64,000 nucleotides of DNA from Colwellia maritima (GTDB lineage: Bacteria; Pseudomonadota; Gammaproteobacteria; Enterobacterales; Alteromonadaceae), in NCBI RefSeq assembly GCF_022669015.1, contig NZ_JAKKSL010000001.1, positions 726,059 through 790,058 on the forward strand, in the 5' to 3' direction. A program made the translations under genes and the position numbers. Of the stretch, positions 48,682 to 58,609 are shown piece after piece. Below the pieces are notes generated by a model, which was given only the letters and a program-made list of their open reading frames with translations, did not search any database and was not told where the DNA came from. Numbering within the stretch: the stretch's first letter is position 1; each line of letters begins with the position of its first letter.

Positions 48682-50013
48682 GTGAAGCGGCTATTACTTG
48701 ATAAATTAATATCGTGGAAAAATCAAAGCAATCGTAAGCCTATTTTACTTGATGGCGCGCGGCAAACAGGAAAGTCATTTCTCTTAGAGCAGATATTTGG
48801 CGAGCACTTCGAACAAGTTATTCGTTTAGATTTTTTAGAACAGCCCGCACTAGTGGATCTTTTTGATGGTTCTTTAAATCCACAAGATATCCTAGATAAT
48901 ATCGAACTTGAATTCAACACGAGTATTGATAGAAGCAAGGCGTTGATTATTTTTGATGAAATTGGTGAGTGCCAAACAGCAATTAACTCGTTAAAGTTTT
49001 TTTCTGAGCAATGTGCCGATATGTTTATATGTGCATCAGGCTCTAACATTGGCTTATTAGGCTCTTTCCCTGTGGGAAAAGTAGAACTTCTCGAGCTTTA
49101 TCCGCTTACGTTTGAAGAGTTTTTGTGGGCATCAAAACAAACCTCGTTGATTAAAGCATTTGAGCAAACCAAAATGACGGCAGTAGTGCATAATAAGTTA
49201 TTTAGTTTGTTGCTTGATTATTATTATGTTGGGGGAATGCCAGAAGCAGTAAACGTATGGTTTGAAAGTGAGGGCGATACGGGTATTTTAGAAAGAACGC
49301 AATTAGTTGATCAAATACATACATCATTGATAGTCGGCTATGAGCGTGATTTTGGTAAGTATTTTGACAAGGGTACAGACAAAATAGTAGCCCAACATAT
49401 AGAGGCTGTATTTAATAATATACCCATTCAATTATCACGAAATATTGATGACTCAGTTAAGCGTTTTAAATTTAAAGATGTTATTCATAAAAAAACAAGA
49501 TATCAAGAGTTGGCAGGACCAATTAATTGGCTAGATAAATGTAAGTTACTGTCTAAATGTCATCCTATTGATTGTCAGCCAAGCTCGCCGCTACCTACCT
49601 TAGCTAAAAAAAATATCTTTAAGCTGTTTCTATTTGATATAGGCTTGCTAGGTAACATGCTAGGCCTTACTTACAGAGAACACAGAGATCAGGGTTTTAA
49701 CTATAAAGGTTATATCGCTGAAAACTTTGTGCAAAATGAGCTTGTTGCAAAGTATGGCAACCCAACCTATTCGTGGGAATATGCTCGCAGTGAAATAGAA
49801 TTCTTGTTTAAACAGGATAATGGTAATATTTATCCAATAGAAGTAAAAAGTGGTAAAAGAACGCGAGCTAAATCCCTTGATGTTTATAAACAGCGCTACC
49901 AACCAGAGAAAACAATAAAACTAATCGGCTCTAGGGGCTCATTAGAAAATTCAAATGCTATAGTGCTACCACTATACTATGTGAGTAAAATAGAAGAATT
50001 TTTAGGGAGATAA
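48682..50013 (+). CDS. AAA ATPase with DUF4143 nuclease-like domain
   Basis: A 443-residue protein: AAA_14 ATPase followed by DUF4143. Walker A 'LLDGARQTGKSFLLEQIF' (~25-32), Walker B 'ALIIFDEIGECQTAINSL', arginine region 'FICASGSNIGLLGSFPVGKV', and the C-terminal 'YIAENFVQNELVAK' with 'SEIEFLFKQ' and 'IYPIEVKSGKRTRAKSL', the E...ExK pattern of a restriction-like fold. I use the GTG at 48682 ('KRLLLDKLISWKNQSN'); the longer frame upstream has a poor, Cys-rich N-terminus. These ATPases are common in accessory regions, and their function is unknown. It is 76 bases upstream of the Wadjet genes, same strand. Confidence 0.8.
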   Translation: MKRLLLDKLISWKNQSNRKPILLDGARQTGKSFLLEQIFGEHFEQVIRLDFLEQPALVDLFDGSLNPQDILDNIELEFNTSIDRSKALIIFDEIGECQTAINSLKFFSEQCADMFICASGSNIGLLGSFPVGKVELLELYPLTFEEFLWASKQTSLIKAFEQTKMTAVVHNKLFSLLLDYYYVGGMPEAVNVWFESEGDTGILERTQLVDQIHTSLIVGYERDFGKYFDKGTDKIVAQHIEAVFNNIPIQLSRNIDDSVKRFKFKDVIHKKTRYQELAGPINWLDKCKLLSKCHPIDCQPSSPLPTLAKKNIFKLFLFDIGLLGNMLGLTYREHRDQGFNYKGYIAENFVQNELVAKYGNPTYSWEYARSEIEFLFKQDNGNIYPIEVKSGKRTRAKSLDVYKQRYQPEKTIKLIGSRGSLENSNAIVLPLYYVSKIEEFLGR

Positions 50014-50089
50014 TTTATGCGTTCGTGTAAAAAAATTTTATTCTGTTCAATGCTCTGTTTTATATTTGGTTAAGTGGCGGCTTAAAACA

Positions 50090-50887
50090 ATGTTCGATAA
50101 AAGAATTTCAAAATACCTAGTAAAAATAGAATGCGGTGAAGCGATTAATTTTGCTAAGTTTTTAGCATTGTTGCCTGAAAATTTACAGGATGAAGTACGA
50201 AATCATGCCAGAGTAAAACGCCAAAAAGGCGGTTTGTCTGTGGTGACTCTTAGCTGTGATGAAATTAAGACGAAGTTAGCACAGTTAACTATTGAACCTA
50301 AAAACCGTGTTGAAGCTACCACCCAAGGAAATTCACACAAAGTAACCACTTCCACCAGTTTTTTATTGGCATACCATGAAAAGTCTAGCTCAATTCACCC
50401 TGAAACGGTTATTATGAGCAAAACGGGAACGCATTGTTTGTTTAAGCCTAAATCGCAGGCACTGATTGTTGAAAATGCCGAGCTTTTTTTTGCTAAAACT
50501 CAGTTGTTTGCTCAATTAAAACGCATTTTTGGTTTGCAGATATCATTGGAAACCACTGATCTAATCTATGGCTCAGGCAATCAAGTAACCCACAATTTAA
50601 ATAAAAACTTTTTAAGTGAATACCAGTCTGTTTTATGCTTTTTTGATTATGATCTGGGTGGTTTAAAAATATTTAAAGCCTTAAAGAATATGTTAGGAAA
50701 CAAAGTGACATTTTTAGAACCAACATCAGATACCATGAAGCGATATTTCAAAAAAAAACCTGCCAATAAAACCCAATATCTTAAGGCATTGGCGCAGGCA
50801 AAAGCCTTAAATTTAATGGCATTGCATTCACTTTTACTGTCAGAAACCGCTTTTATGGAACAAGAAGCTATATTAGCTTTTGATTAG
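50090..50887 (+). CDS. jetD: Wadjet JetD / MksG-like Toprim nuclease
   Basis: A 265-residue protein with a Toprim-type core: 'SQALIVENAELFF' supplies the Glu (Glu128) and 'SVLCFFDYDLGGLKIFKAL' the DxD (Asp186, Asp188). 'LIYGSGNQVTHNL' between them fits DUF2220/JetD. JetD is the topoisomerase-VI-like endonuclease that cuts plasmid DNA extruded by the JetABC SMC motor. The N-terminal DUF3322-type part appears short compared with type I JetD. I chose the ATG at 50090. It comes before jetC here (11-base gap) rather than last, which is unusual. Confidence 0.75.
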   Translation: MFDKRISKYLVKIECGEAINFAKFLALLPENLQDEVRNHARVKRQKGGLSVVTLSCDEIKTKLAQLTIEPKNRVEATTQGNSHKVTTSTSFLLAYHEKSSSIHPETVIMSKTGTHCLFKPKSQALIVENAELFFAKTQLFAQLKRIFGLQISLETTDLIYGSGNQVTHNLNKNFLSEYQSVLCFFDYDLGGLKIFKALKNMLGNKVTFLEPTSDTMKRYFKKKPANKTQYLKALAQAKALNLMALHSLLLSETAFMEQEAILAFD

Positions 50888-50898
50888 GAAATTACACC

Positions 50899-53849
50899 AT
50901 GTCACATCAGTTCAATTTTGTCCTTAAAAAGCTCGTTTTAGTCGACTCGGTGGCTTTTGCTATTCTGAAATAGAATTGGACAAACACACCATTTTACTGG
51001 GTGAAGGTAACGTGGGTAAATCAAGTTTGCTTAACTGCATTCGATTGTTTTTGTTACCCGAAGTCAACTTTAATAAAGCCAAAGATAAGTTTAATTTTAG
51101 AAGTTCAAATGGTGATGAATACGATAAAGACCAGTCGTTTGGGCATTATTTTCCAACCAAGTATTCACACCTAATAATTGAAGTTGAAAAAGTGATTGGC
51201 GGTAAAAAATATACCCATTGCCAGATATTAAGCCGAGGCAACAACCTTGCCTTTGAACGAATTTTTACAACGCTTGCTTATAATGATATTCGTTCATTAT
51301 TTTGGCAAGTAGAAGCGGACGATCACTATCATATAGGTTCTCGAGTAGACAAGCTGTCGACTCAAGAGGTTTTTGCTAAAATAAAAAGCCAAGACAAATT
51401 CTGTATCACCGTAAAAGACCCGCAAAAATTAAAAGACTTAATGTACGCCAGAGACATTCTGTCAGACGTGGCTATGCGTTACAGTTTGTTTCCGCTTAAT
51501 GATGCCTCAGAAGAAAATATCGAATCATTACGTGCATTAATCTTAATGTTATTTGATATGAAAACCTCAAATAAAGCGGTAGCTAAAGCAGTAGCTAATT
51601 TAATTGAGGCAGAAAAGAAAGAAACTACCGATGCCTTACAGTTTGATATTCAAAGCTTTATGATGGCGCATGATCAGTTAAAAGAAGAAGAACAAAAGCT
51701 AACCGATATAGAAAACAAAAGTAATGAATATAATGAGCTAACACAAAACTATGCCCGTTATAGTGAGTTGTCTAGTGCAGAAAGCCAGTTTGTTGACTTG
51801 TATTTGTATCTAGAAAATGCCATTCAAACACAAAGCCACAATATTAATGAATCTGCAACGCGTATTAAAAATTATCAGCTGCAACTTAATCCGATCAGCG
51901 CTCAAATTAAAGAACACAACCAAAATATATTTGCTGCCAATAAAGCGCTTAGTAAAGCTATTAGTACTATTGAAAAAACAAACAAAGATATTAATAAAGC
52001 TGAGGCAGAACTCAACTTATATGGTGATATGTCGCATACCGAAGTGGTTGAAATTTTAGATGAAGACATCAGTAGCAGTTATGAAAAAATTCAATCGCTT
52101 AAAGATAATAACGCTAGACAGAACCGTATAGTCAAACTGCAAAATCAAATTGATCGTTACACCATACAACAGCAACAACTTGAGCAAGATATTGCTAATG
52201 CTGAATATACTCTAGTGCAACAATTGCCTAGTGATACCATTACTTTTTTAAACACGCTCAATCATCAACTTAGTTTTGCTAATCCGGGTAAGTTATTAAG
52301 AGATCAAGATCGAAATGCGATCAATAACTTTCAACAACTCTTTGTTGATCAAGGTTATTCGTATGCATTTTTTGGTCAAGAAATCAGAAAGTCTAACACC
52401 CCTAACAATCGTGATTTAGCAAGAGAATTAGATAACATTAAGTCAGAATTATTAGCTGATATATCGGAGAAAAAATCCCTTGAAAACTTAGGCGCCGAAA
52501 ACCCGTTAATTATTGAGAAAAAGTTAGCGGGTTTAGAGAAAGAGCTTAATGAATCATTAAGAATCAAACAACTGATTACTGACCTTAATGAAAATAAAAC
52601 TGCGATAAAAATTTACGCTAATCAGCAAAGGGAAAATCAGCAAATACTTGATGAGTTAACCCCTGTTATTGCTAAATTGTCAGCGCAGCAAACAGAATTA
52701 GCAAGCCTGATAGAAACCGAGCGAATGACACAAGCGCAATTAACGCAAGCGCAGTCTCAGTTATTGTCGGTAAAAGGCAATGCAGATGGCACTAAACAAG
52801 CTTACCCGAAAATTCAACGACAACTTGAACAGCAAACCGGCTGTAAAAATACACCTGAAGCATTAACACTCGAATACTTACAACAGTTACAAACAAACCT
52901 TCAAGCGGTTGAAAAACTCAGAACCAAAATCATTGATACACTCAAAGCATTTGTCACAGACAAATTTGTAGATGCAGACAATGATCTATTTAGTGCTAGC
53001 CCTATGCCGAGTGTTATTCATGCGACTTTTATTGAGTTAAAAAGAGTGTATGAAGAAGTGGAAGACCAACGTTTATTATTACGTAGTAAAACCAAAATGC
53101 ACAACGAAAGTGTCAGCAATTATGTGGATATTTTAGATAAAAACTTTGAACATATTAACCGTTTTGAAAACCAATTAAATAGGGCGTTTAAAGGTATTTC
53201 AATTAATGATTTAAATGAAATAGAAGTGTCTATTCATATTGATAATCGTTTTAGTAATTTAATCAAAGAAATTCATAAAAGTTATAATGAATTTAGCGAT
53301 CAAACCTTATCTGAGCAGTTTTATATTAGGCTACAAGCCTTTAGTGATGCGTTCTTTAAAAACGGTGAGCGCAATAAACTGGTGATGTCAGATATTATAA
53401 ATGAGGTAAGTTACCGAGTTAAAAAAGACGGACATGATGGTTGGCAAACTAAACAACAATCAACCTCTACCACAGCCTTAATTAATTTAAAATTGGTACG
53501 TATGTTGTTGGCTAAACTGCGTGCAGACAGCTGTATGGTGCAATTGCCGGTTATTATGGACGAAGCAGCGAATATTAATGTTGATCAATATGAATGGTTA
53601 CTTGACGATATTAGAGAAAGTGGCTTCTTTTTATTCACGGCAGGCACTCATAGCTCTGGAGCTGAGTTAGTTCATATGATTGGCCATCATTATGATGTTG
53701 ACGCGCTTAAAACCGCAAAACCTTATACCAAAGAACGGACAAGAGTTGTGTGGGGAGGACCACAAGCATTTATTAACGAAACTGATTTTGAAGATTATCA
53801 AAACGATAACCAAATTGAGTTATTGGAAGGCACTGATGAAACAATTTAG
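50899..53849 (+). CDS. jetC: Wadjet JetC / MksB-like SMC ATPase (frameshifted)
   Basis: A ~983-residue SMC/MukB-like ATPase that extrudes DNA loops in the Wadjet anti-plasmid system. The start 'MSHQFNFVLKKLVF' hits a stop at 50971-50973; adding one T near 50936 gives 'KKLVFSRLGGFCYSEIELDK', and the Walker A 'HTILLGEGNVGKSSLLNCIR' follows. Long coiled-coil arms (~250-750), a signature-like 'TSTTALINLKLVRMLLAKLR' and Walker B 'MVQLPVIMDEAANINVDQYE' with 'FLFTAGTHSSG' end the ATPase head. The stop overlaps jetA by 14 bases. Confidence 0.82.
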
Positions 53850-55230
53850 TGCGATTGAAACGTTAAAGTTAATGCTTGAACGACCCAACATTATGTTTAA
53901 CGTGATCAAGCAAATGGATCGCCAAAACGAACGTTTTATCAGTGAAGCGGCTGTTGCCTTAACGGTATTAGATGAGATTAAAAATTTAGATAAAAAAGAG
54001 CAACAGCGTTTTAAAATTGCTTTTGCTACCGAAAATTTAGCCAATTCACATATTGTTGCTGACCAAGACCAGTTTGATAATGTTAATCGCTTAATGTTTC
54101 AAGAGTCGGTTTTGGCATTATTTAGGTTATGTGAAACGTCGTTATATCAAGAATTAACCGATGCTAAGTTAAAATCTGAATTAGCTTCTTTTTGGCATAT
54201 ACAAGCCAAATTACATGCCAATGATTGCAGTTTTAATGCCTTAGATCCTGACTACACTGAGTTAGTTGAAGAATTGTTACAAAAAGTCGGTAGTTTGCTC
54301 GATTTGCTAAAACGTAATTTAATTAGAATGCAAAATATTAATGGCGATCTTGAGCAACTTTCTATTGATGTGAGTAAGGAAGGTATTGATTTTGTTGAGT
54401 ATCGTCAGAAGTTACTGGATGATGTTACTCGTTTATATGAACGTCATATTTTGCCAACGCAGCGCTTTGTTAATCCTGATGTCAGGCTTGTTGACGGTGA
54501 TAATTTACTCGCAACTATTAATTCAATTAAAGTGCTGTTTGACGCACATGGTAAACATGAGTTGTCAGATCAAATTTTTCGCTACAGTTTAAGTTTTAGT
54601 AATATTATTAATCCGCTGAAAGATGTTGCTAATCAGATCAATGGTTTTATTAGAAAAACGCAAAAAAGCCTAACTCAATTTAATGCGATGGAATGGCACT
54701 TTGAACGATTCAAGCAAAAGTATGAAGCCACGCTAGACGGCCGGGTAAACCGTACCAAGGTGGATAGTTCTTTTGCTAAAGATATCCCTTTTATGAATCA
54801 AGTTAAACGGATACCACGTCCCAAAAGCTTGAAAATTGAGAATAACGAATCGTATTTTTATAATATTTTTACCGATTTAACTTATTTGATAGAAGATCAA
54901 TTATTGGTGAGTAATGATGTTTTGGCTGCTGAAGGCGAAGCGTTAATATCATTTACTTCAAAAACTAGGCTTGAACGTGCTAAGCAAATATTCAATCTTA
55001 TTGAGCAGTTATCGTTGCGTGAATCGAAAGATCTGATTGCAACATTACATTACCGTTTAAAAGACTTATTACCTCATTATCAGTTTGTTGATTTAATTAA
55101 TGCGGTGGTGCATTACCGAAAAACAATACTACAGGGTAAACACCTGATTAAAACGAATAAAAAATCATATATACAGCACGATAACGAATATTACGTCTAT
55201 CGTGTGGTTATGCTACAAGAGGCAAGGTAA
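53836..55230 (+). CDS. jetA: Wadjet JetA / MksF-like kleisin
   Basis: A 464-residue largely helical protein ('MKQFSAIETLKLMLERPNIM') in the place and size of the kleisin-type subunit (JetA/MksF) that bridges the SMC heads. Winged-helix-like starts and ends, long helical middle ('EELLQKVGSLLDLLKRNLIR', 'AMEWHFERFKQKYEATLDGR'). I use the ATG at 53836, which overlaps the end of jetC; the frame is open further upstream but that part lies within jetC. It overlaps jetB at a single base. Assignment depends mostly on neighbours because kleisins diverge strongly. Confidence 0.72.
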   Translation: MKQFSAIETLKLMLERPNIMFNVIKQMDRQNERFISEAAVALTVLDEIKNLDKKEQQRFKIAFATENLANSHIVADQDQFDNVNRLMFQESVLALFRLCETSLYQELTDAKLKSELASFWHIQAKLHANDCSFNALDPDYTELVEELLQKVGSLLDLLKRNLIRMQNINGDLEQLSIDVSKEGIDFVEYRQKLLDDVTRLYERHILPTQRFVNPDVRLVDGDNLLATINSIKVLFDAHGKHELSDQIFRYSLSFSNIINPLKDVANQINGFIRKTQKSLTQFNAMEWHFERFKQKYEATLDGRVNRTKVDSSFAKDIPFMNQVKRIPRPKSLKIENNESYFYNIFTDLTYLIEDQLLVSNDVLAAEGEALISFTSKTRLERAKQIFNLIEQLSLRESKDLIATLHYRLKDLLPHYQFVDLINAVVHYRKTILQGKHLIKTNKKSYIQHDNEYYVYRVVMLQEAR

Positions 55231-55817
55231 TGGAACAGACTGTAATAAACACTTTTGAAGAAATATCCTATGTAAAAAGTGCGAAGATTTATCGCCTATT
55301 TTCACAGGGTAAAGTGTTAAACAAACAGCGATACGATGAAATACACGGCTGTTTTGTTGATGATGAGCTTTTCACGTTAGTGTTTAACAAAATAAAACAC
55401 TTCACCTCCTTCTTTAAACACATGGGTTACCAGTTAAAGTTTGACGAAGAAGGTGATTTTTATTTTACTCAAGAAATTCGTGACAGTAATAATGATGAAG
55501 CCGATGACAACGCCATGAAAATTCAAGCCGTATTACTTTTTATTGGCCGTTATTATGCAAAAGCCGGTGATTTAGCACAACTTGCCGACCCCATGTTTGG
55601 TCTTAAAGAAAGTGATATTGAGGCATTAAAGCAAGACGATTTATTAATAAGCTCTTTGAAAGCACTGAGGTTAGAAAATTGGGATAAAGCGTTAGACTAT
55701 TTATCTAGCCGAGATTTGCTTTTTAAAATGGCGAAAGACCGTTATGTATTAAGCTCTGCTGCCATGGCTTTTTTGAACCGATTAATAACCGCCCATACAG
55801 AATTTATCAATAAGTAA
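55230..55817 (+). CDS. jetB: Wadjet JetB / MksE-like (MukE-type) subunit
   Basis: A 195-residue protein fitting the KITE-type winged-helix subunit (JetB/MksE) of SMC complexes. 'AKIYRLFSQGKVLNKQRYDE' and 'GCFVDDELFTLVFNKIKHFT' form the first wing, 'MGYQLKFDEEGDFYFTQE' a beta hairpin, and 'KIQAVLLFIGRYYAKAGDLA' the MukE-like middle, with 'AKDRYVLSSAAMAFLNRL' at the end. ATG overlaps the jetA stop (TAATG-like). It is last in the operon and ends 12 bases from the convergent yrfG. Confidence 0.75.
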   Translation: MEQTVINTFEEISYVKSAKIYRLFSQGKVLNKQRYDEIHGCFVDDELFTLVFNKIKHFTSFFKHMGYQLKFDEEGDFYFTQEIRDSNNDEADDNAMKIQAVLLFIGRYYAKAGDLAQLADPMFGLKESDIEALKQDDLLISSLKALRLENWDKALDYLSSRDLLFKMAKDRYVLSSAAMAFLNRLITAHTEFINK

Positions 55818-55829
55818 ATACGCTACTTT

Positions 55830-56498
55830 CTACACAATATCGGTAATGATTTTTCTGTAATCTGTAATATAAGGGTAGCCCTTAAGTCGGTCTGCACTCA
55901 CACTAGGCAATTGAGAATCAGGGTTGGCAATCGCAAGTAAATGTTTTATACCAAATTTTTTAGCACTATCTAAAATGGTTAAGCTGTCATCGACAAATAA
56001 GGTTGTGCTATTGTCAAATTTCAAATCAATTTGAAGACGTTCCCATAATGTTTGTGATTCCTTGGTTGCACCGTACTGATGCGTAGATATTAGTAAATCA
56101 ATATGTTGATCGAGTTTGGTACGCTCTACTTTCAATGACAAGCTCTTGGGGTGGGCATTGGTGAGTAAAACGACTTTTTTCCCCGCCTGTTTTAACGCAT
56201 CTAAAAAAGGCAAAGTATCTGGACGTAATGCAATTTTATGTTGTATTTCTCGTTTTAATTCTACAATAGGTAAATCAAGTTTATCTGTCCAATAATCTAA
56301 ACAATACCATTGTATTTGCCCCGCAACTTTACTGGTTTCAATGTGCAAATATTCTTGAGCAGCTTGTAATGTAATGTTGTGTGTTTTAGCGTATTTTGTT
56401 GGGATATGAATATGCCAAAAGTAATTATCAAAATGTAAATCTAATAATGTGCCGTCCATGTCGAGGATGACAACGTTAATTTTTCCCCAATTAAGCAT
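55830..56498 (-). CDS. yrfG: GMP/IMP nucleotidase YrfG (HAD superfamily)
   Basis: HAD-fold phosphatase of 222 residues. Motif I 'VVILDMDGTLLDLHFDNYFW' with nucleophile Asp14 and Asp16, motif II 'KVVLLTNAHPKSL', motif III Lys in 'GATKESQTLWERL' and motif IV 'TTLFVDDSLTILDSAKKFG'. 'VAGQIQWYCLDYWTDKLDLP' is specific to the YrfG group. In E. coli YrfG dephosphorylates GMP and IMP and is next to nudE, as here (divergent). Confidence 0.93.
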   Translation of the reverse strand: MLNWGKINVVILDMDGTLLDLHFDNYFWHIHIPTKYAKTHNITLQAAQEYLHIETSKVAGQIQWYCLDYWTDKLDLPIVELKREIQHKIALRPDTLPFLDALKQAGKKVVLLTNAHPKSLSLKVERTKLDQHIDLLISTHQYGATKESQTLWERLQIDLKFDNSTTLFVDDSLTILDSAKKFGIKHLLAIANPDSQLPSVSADRLKGYPYITDYRKIITDIV

Positions 56499-56565
56499 TT
56501 AGAGGTTCCAAAGATGAGGTTTATCGTGTCATTATAGCGGTATGTAGAACGAAATACGCAAACTT

Positions 56566-57144
56566 ATGACAGGGAAAAATCAATTACCGAAAATCAATGG
56601 TCAAAAACAAGTGGCCAAAAGCCGTTTATTTGCCATTGAGCAACTAGAATTAACCTTTAGTAATGGAGAAGCGCGTCAATATGAACGCATGGTAGGCTCT
56701 GGTAATGGTGCCGTAATGATAGTACCTATGCTTGATGCCGATACCTTTTTGTTAGTGCGAGAATATTGTGCGGGTACCCACAGTTATGAACTCGGTTTTC
56801 CTAAAGGATTAATCGATCCGGGGGAAACACCTGAATATGCCGCTAACCGAGAGCTGCAAGAAGAAATTGGTTATGGTAGTAAGCGTTTGCAATTTCTGTC
56901 TAAAGTGATGATGGCTCCTGCTTTTTTTAATGCCAAAATGGATATTTATATTGCCACAAATTTATATCCGTCAACTCTCGAAGGGGATGAACCAGAGCCT
57001 TTAGAAGCAGTTCCGTGGCCGGTTAAAGACTATCAATCTTTGCTACAACAACCAGATTTTCAAGAAGCACGCAGCATTGCCGCCTTAATGTTATCAATAG
57101 ACTACTTTTCTTCCGGCAAGTTAATCAAGCAGGGTGAAATATGA
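56566..57144 (+). CDS. nudE: ADP-compounds hydrolase NudE
   Basis: Nudix hydrolase acting on ADP-ribose, NADH and Ap3A. The Nudix box 'GLIDPGETPEYAANRELQEE' plus 'IGYG' contains the GX5EX7REUXEEXGU residues. 'GNGAVMIVPMLDADTFLLVR' and 'EYCAGTHSYELGFPKGL' precede it. Length 192 is typical. It overlaps cysQ by four bases (ATGA), forming the conserved nudE-cysQ pair opposite yrfG. Confidence 0.95.
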   Translation: MTGKNQLPKINGQKQVAKSRLFAIEQLELTFSNGEARQYERMVGSGNGAVMIVPMLDADTFLLVREYCAGTHSYELGFPKGLIDPGETPEYAANRELQEEIGYGSKRLQFLSKVMMAPAFFNAKMDIYIATNLYPSTLEGDEPEPLEAVPWPVKDYQSLLQQPDFQEARSIAALMLSIDYFSSGKLIKQGEI

Positions 57145-57983
57145 GTGCTATGAATGATGAGCGATTATTAAGTATTGCTTTAGACAGTGCAAAAAAAGCA
57201 GGTGTTGAGGTAATGAAGTATTATCGTGACAAAAGTTTTACTGCTAACTTAAAAGAAGATGAAAGTCCCGTAACGAGCGCAGATATCGCATCCAATGATA
57301 TTTTAATGGATCAACTGCAAACCCTAACGCCAGATATTCCTATTATTTCAGAAGAAGTAGGAGCCGTTTCGTTATCACAACGTCACAATTGGCAACGTTA
57401 TTGGCTACTTGACCCTATTGATGGTACGGGTGAATTTATTATTGGTAGTGGTGATTTTGCGGTTAACATAGCGTTAATTGAAAATGGTTGGCCCAGTATG
57501 GGGGTTATTCATGCACCGGATCATCAAACAACCTACTATGCTCAAAATAATTTAGGAGCTTATAAAGAATCAAAAGTACAAGTTAAAAATCAACAGCATC
57601 GTATTCACGTTGCCGACTATCAAGGGGCTCGCCCTATTAAAGTGGCAATTAGTAAACGACAACGTATTGAGTTAATAGAGCAATATTTAAACGAAGGTTT
57701 TGAATTTGAACATATCGCTTTAGGGAGTTGCTCGTTGAAAAACTGTCTTATTGCCGAAGGTGGTGCCGATTGTTATTTACGTATTGGTGTCACGGGGGAA
57801 TGGGATACTGGTGCCGACCAGTGTATTTTAGAGCAAGCCGGTGGCACTATAATTGACAGTGAATTTAATCCACTTAGTTATAATAAAAGAGAAAGCCTGC
57901 ACAACCCAGACTTTCTGAGTTTAGGTAATCAAAATATTCCTTGGCAACAAGTAATAAAAGCCCACAGAAAAGTATATCTATAG
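57141..57983 (+). CDS. cysQ: 3'(2'),5'-bisphosphate nucleotidase CysQ
   Basis: Removes the 3' phosphate from PAP, a by-product of sulfate assimilation. Inositol-monophosphatase fold: 'ESPVTSADIASNDIL', 'IPIISEEVGAV', 'YWLLDPIDGTGEFIIGSGDF' (metal-binding Asp91, Asp94) and 'TGEWDTGADQCILEQAGG'. Length 280 is slightly longer than E. coli CysQ. It marks the conserved right flank of the accessory island. Confidence 0.95.
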   Translation: MSAMNDERLLSIALDSAKKAGVEVMKYYRDKSFTANLKEDESPVTSADIASNDILMDQLQTLTPDIPIISEEVGAVSLSQRHNWQRYWLLDPIDGTGEFIIGSGDFAVNIALIENGWPSMGVIHAPDHQTTYYAQNNLGAYKESKVQVKNQQHRIHVADYQGARPIKVAISKRQRIELIEQYLNEGFEFEHIALGSCSLKNCLIAEGGADCYLRIGVTGEWDTGADQCILEQAGGTIIDSEFNPLSYNKRESLHNPDFLSLGNQNIPWQQVIKAHRKVYL

Positions 57984-58609
57984 CCATTATGCATTCTTGT
58001 GCTTAGGCACGCTGCTCAACAATAAATTGTGTATCCAATATATAGGGTGATTTGTTGCCTATTAGTGTTGGTTAAATTAGTGTTGGTTAAACTAGTCCCC
58101 CGTTATAAAAACCAGTTGTTGCTCTATAGAGAACCTTGTCTGATTTATTTTTCTTCATTAAACCGATCTCAAGTTACGTAAAACAAGTACGTACATTTAA
58201 TAATATAGATGTAACCTGTACATTGTTACCAGGCAAATTCTATTATTGCATGCGCTTACCTTGGTTATTACCAATTAATCACAATTGGTTGACATGTAGA
58301 AAGTATTTGGTTAGTATTTGATTGTTCCTGGTTATTATGAGTATTAACGAGGCGATTCGATTGTTTAATCATTAGAAATACACATTTGGTGTTTTTTAAT
58401 TATAAAAACAACTGTTTTGCTTGATTGCTTACATGTCGGGCTCTTACCAAAGATGATGTTTGGTTTAACGTAAGGTTAAGTATTTAGGTGCAAATAAACT
58501 TAAAGCTTAATAAATTATAAATTTGTATTGCTAAAAAGGTATGCATTGACCATTTACATGGCATGGGCATAACCCAATAGACATACACCAATATATTTAG
58601 GAATTATAT
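57984..58609. other. Intergenic region upstream of the DehR-like gene
   Basis: 626 bases without a supportable gene. It holds two copies of TTAGTGTTGGTTAAA-like sequence (58061-58090), a TTACCAAT-N8-ATTGGTT inverted repeat (58268-58290) resembling the site ahead of the PL6 gene, and AGGA before the downstream ATG. A 61-codon ORF at 58136 is judged chance. Confidence 0.6.
58268..58290. promoter_or_regulatory. TTACCAAT-N8-ATTGGTT operator-like site
   Basis: Inverted repeat about 320 bases upstream of the DehR-like start. It nearly matches the TTACCAAT-N9-ATTGGTAA palindrome ahead of the alginate lyase, so it may be a second, weaker site for the FadR-type regulator. Distance from the gene is long. 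Confidence 0.4.

Noticed and set aside
50017..50073. 18-codon ORF (Cys-rich, signal-like) between the DUF4143 ATPase and jetD
   Set aside because: It has a plausible ribosome site but is too short and lacks any continuation in other frames; could be chance.
58136..58321. 61-codon ORF in the gap before the DehR-like gene
   Set aside because: Weak start, no domain, overlaps operator-like sequence.
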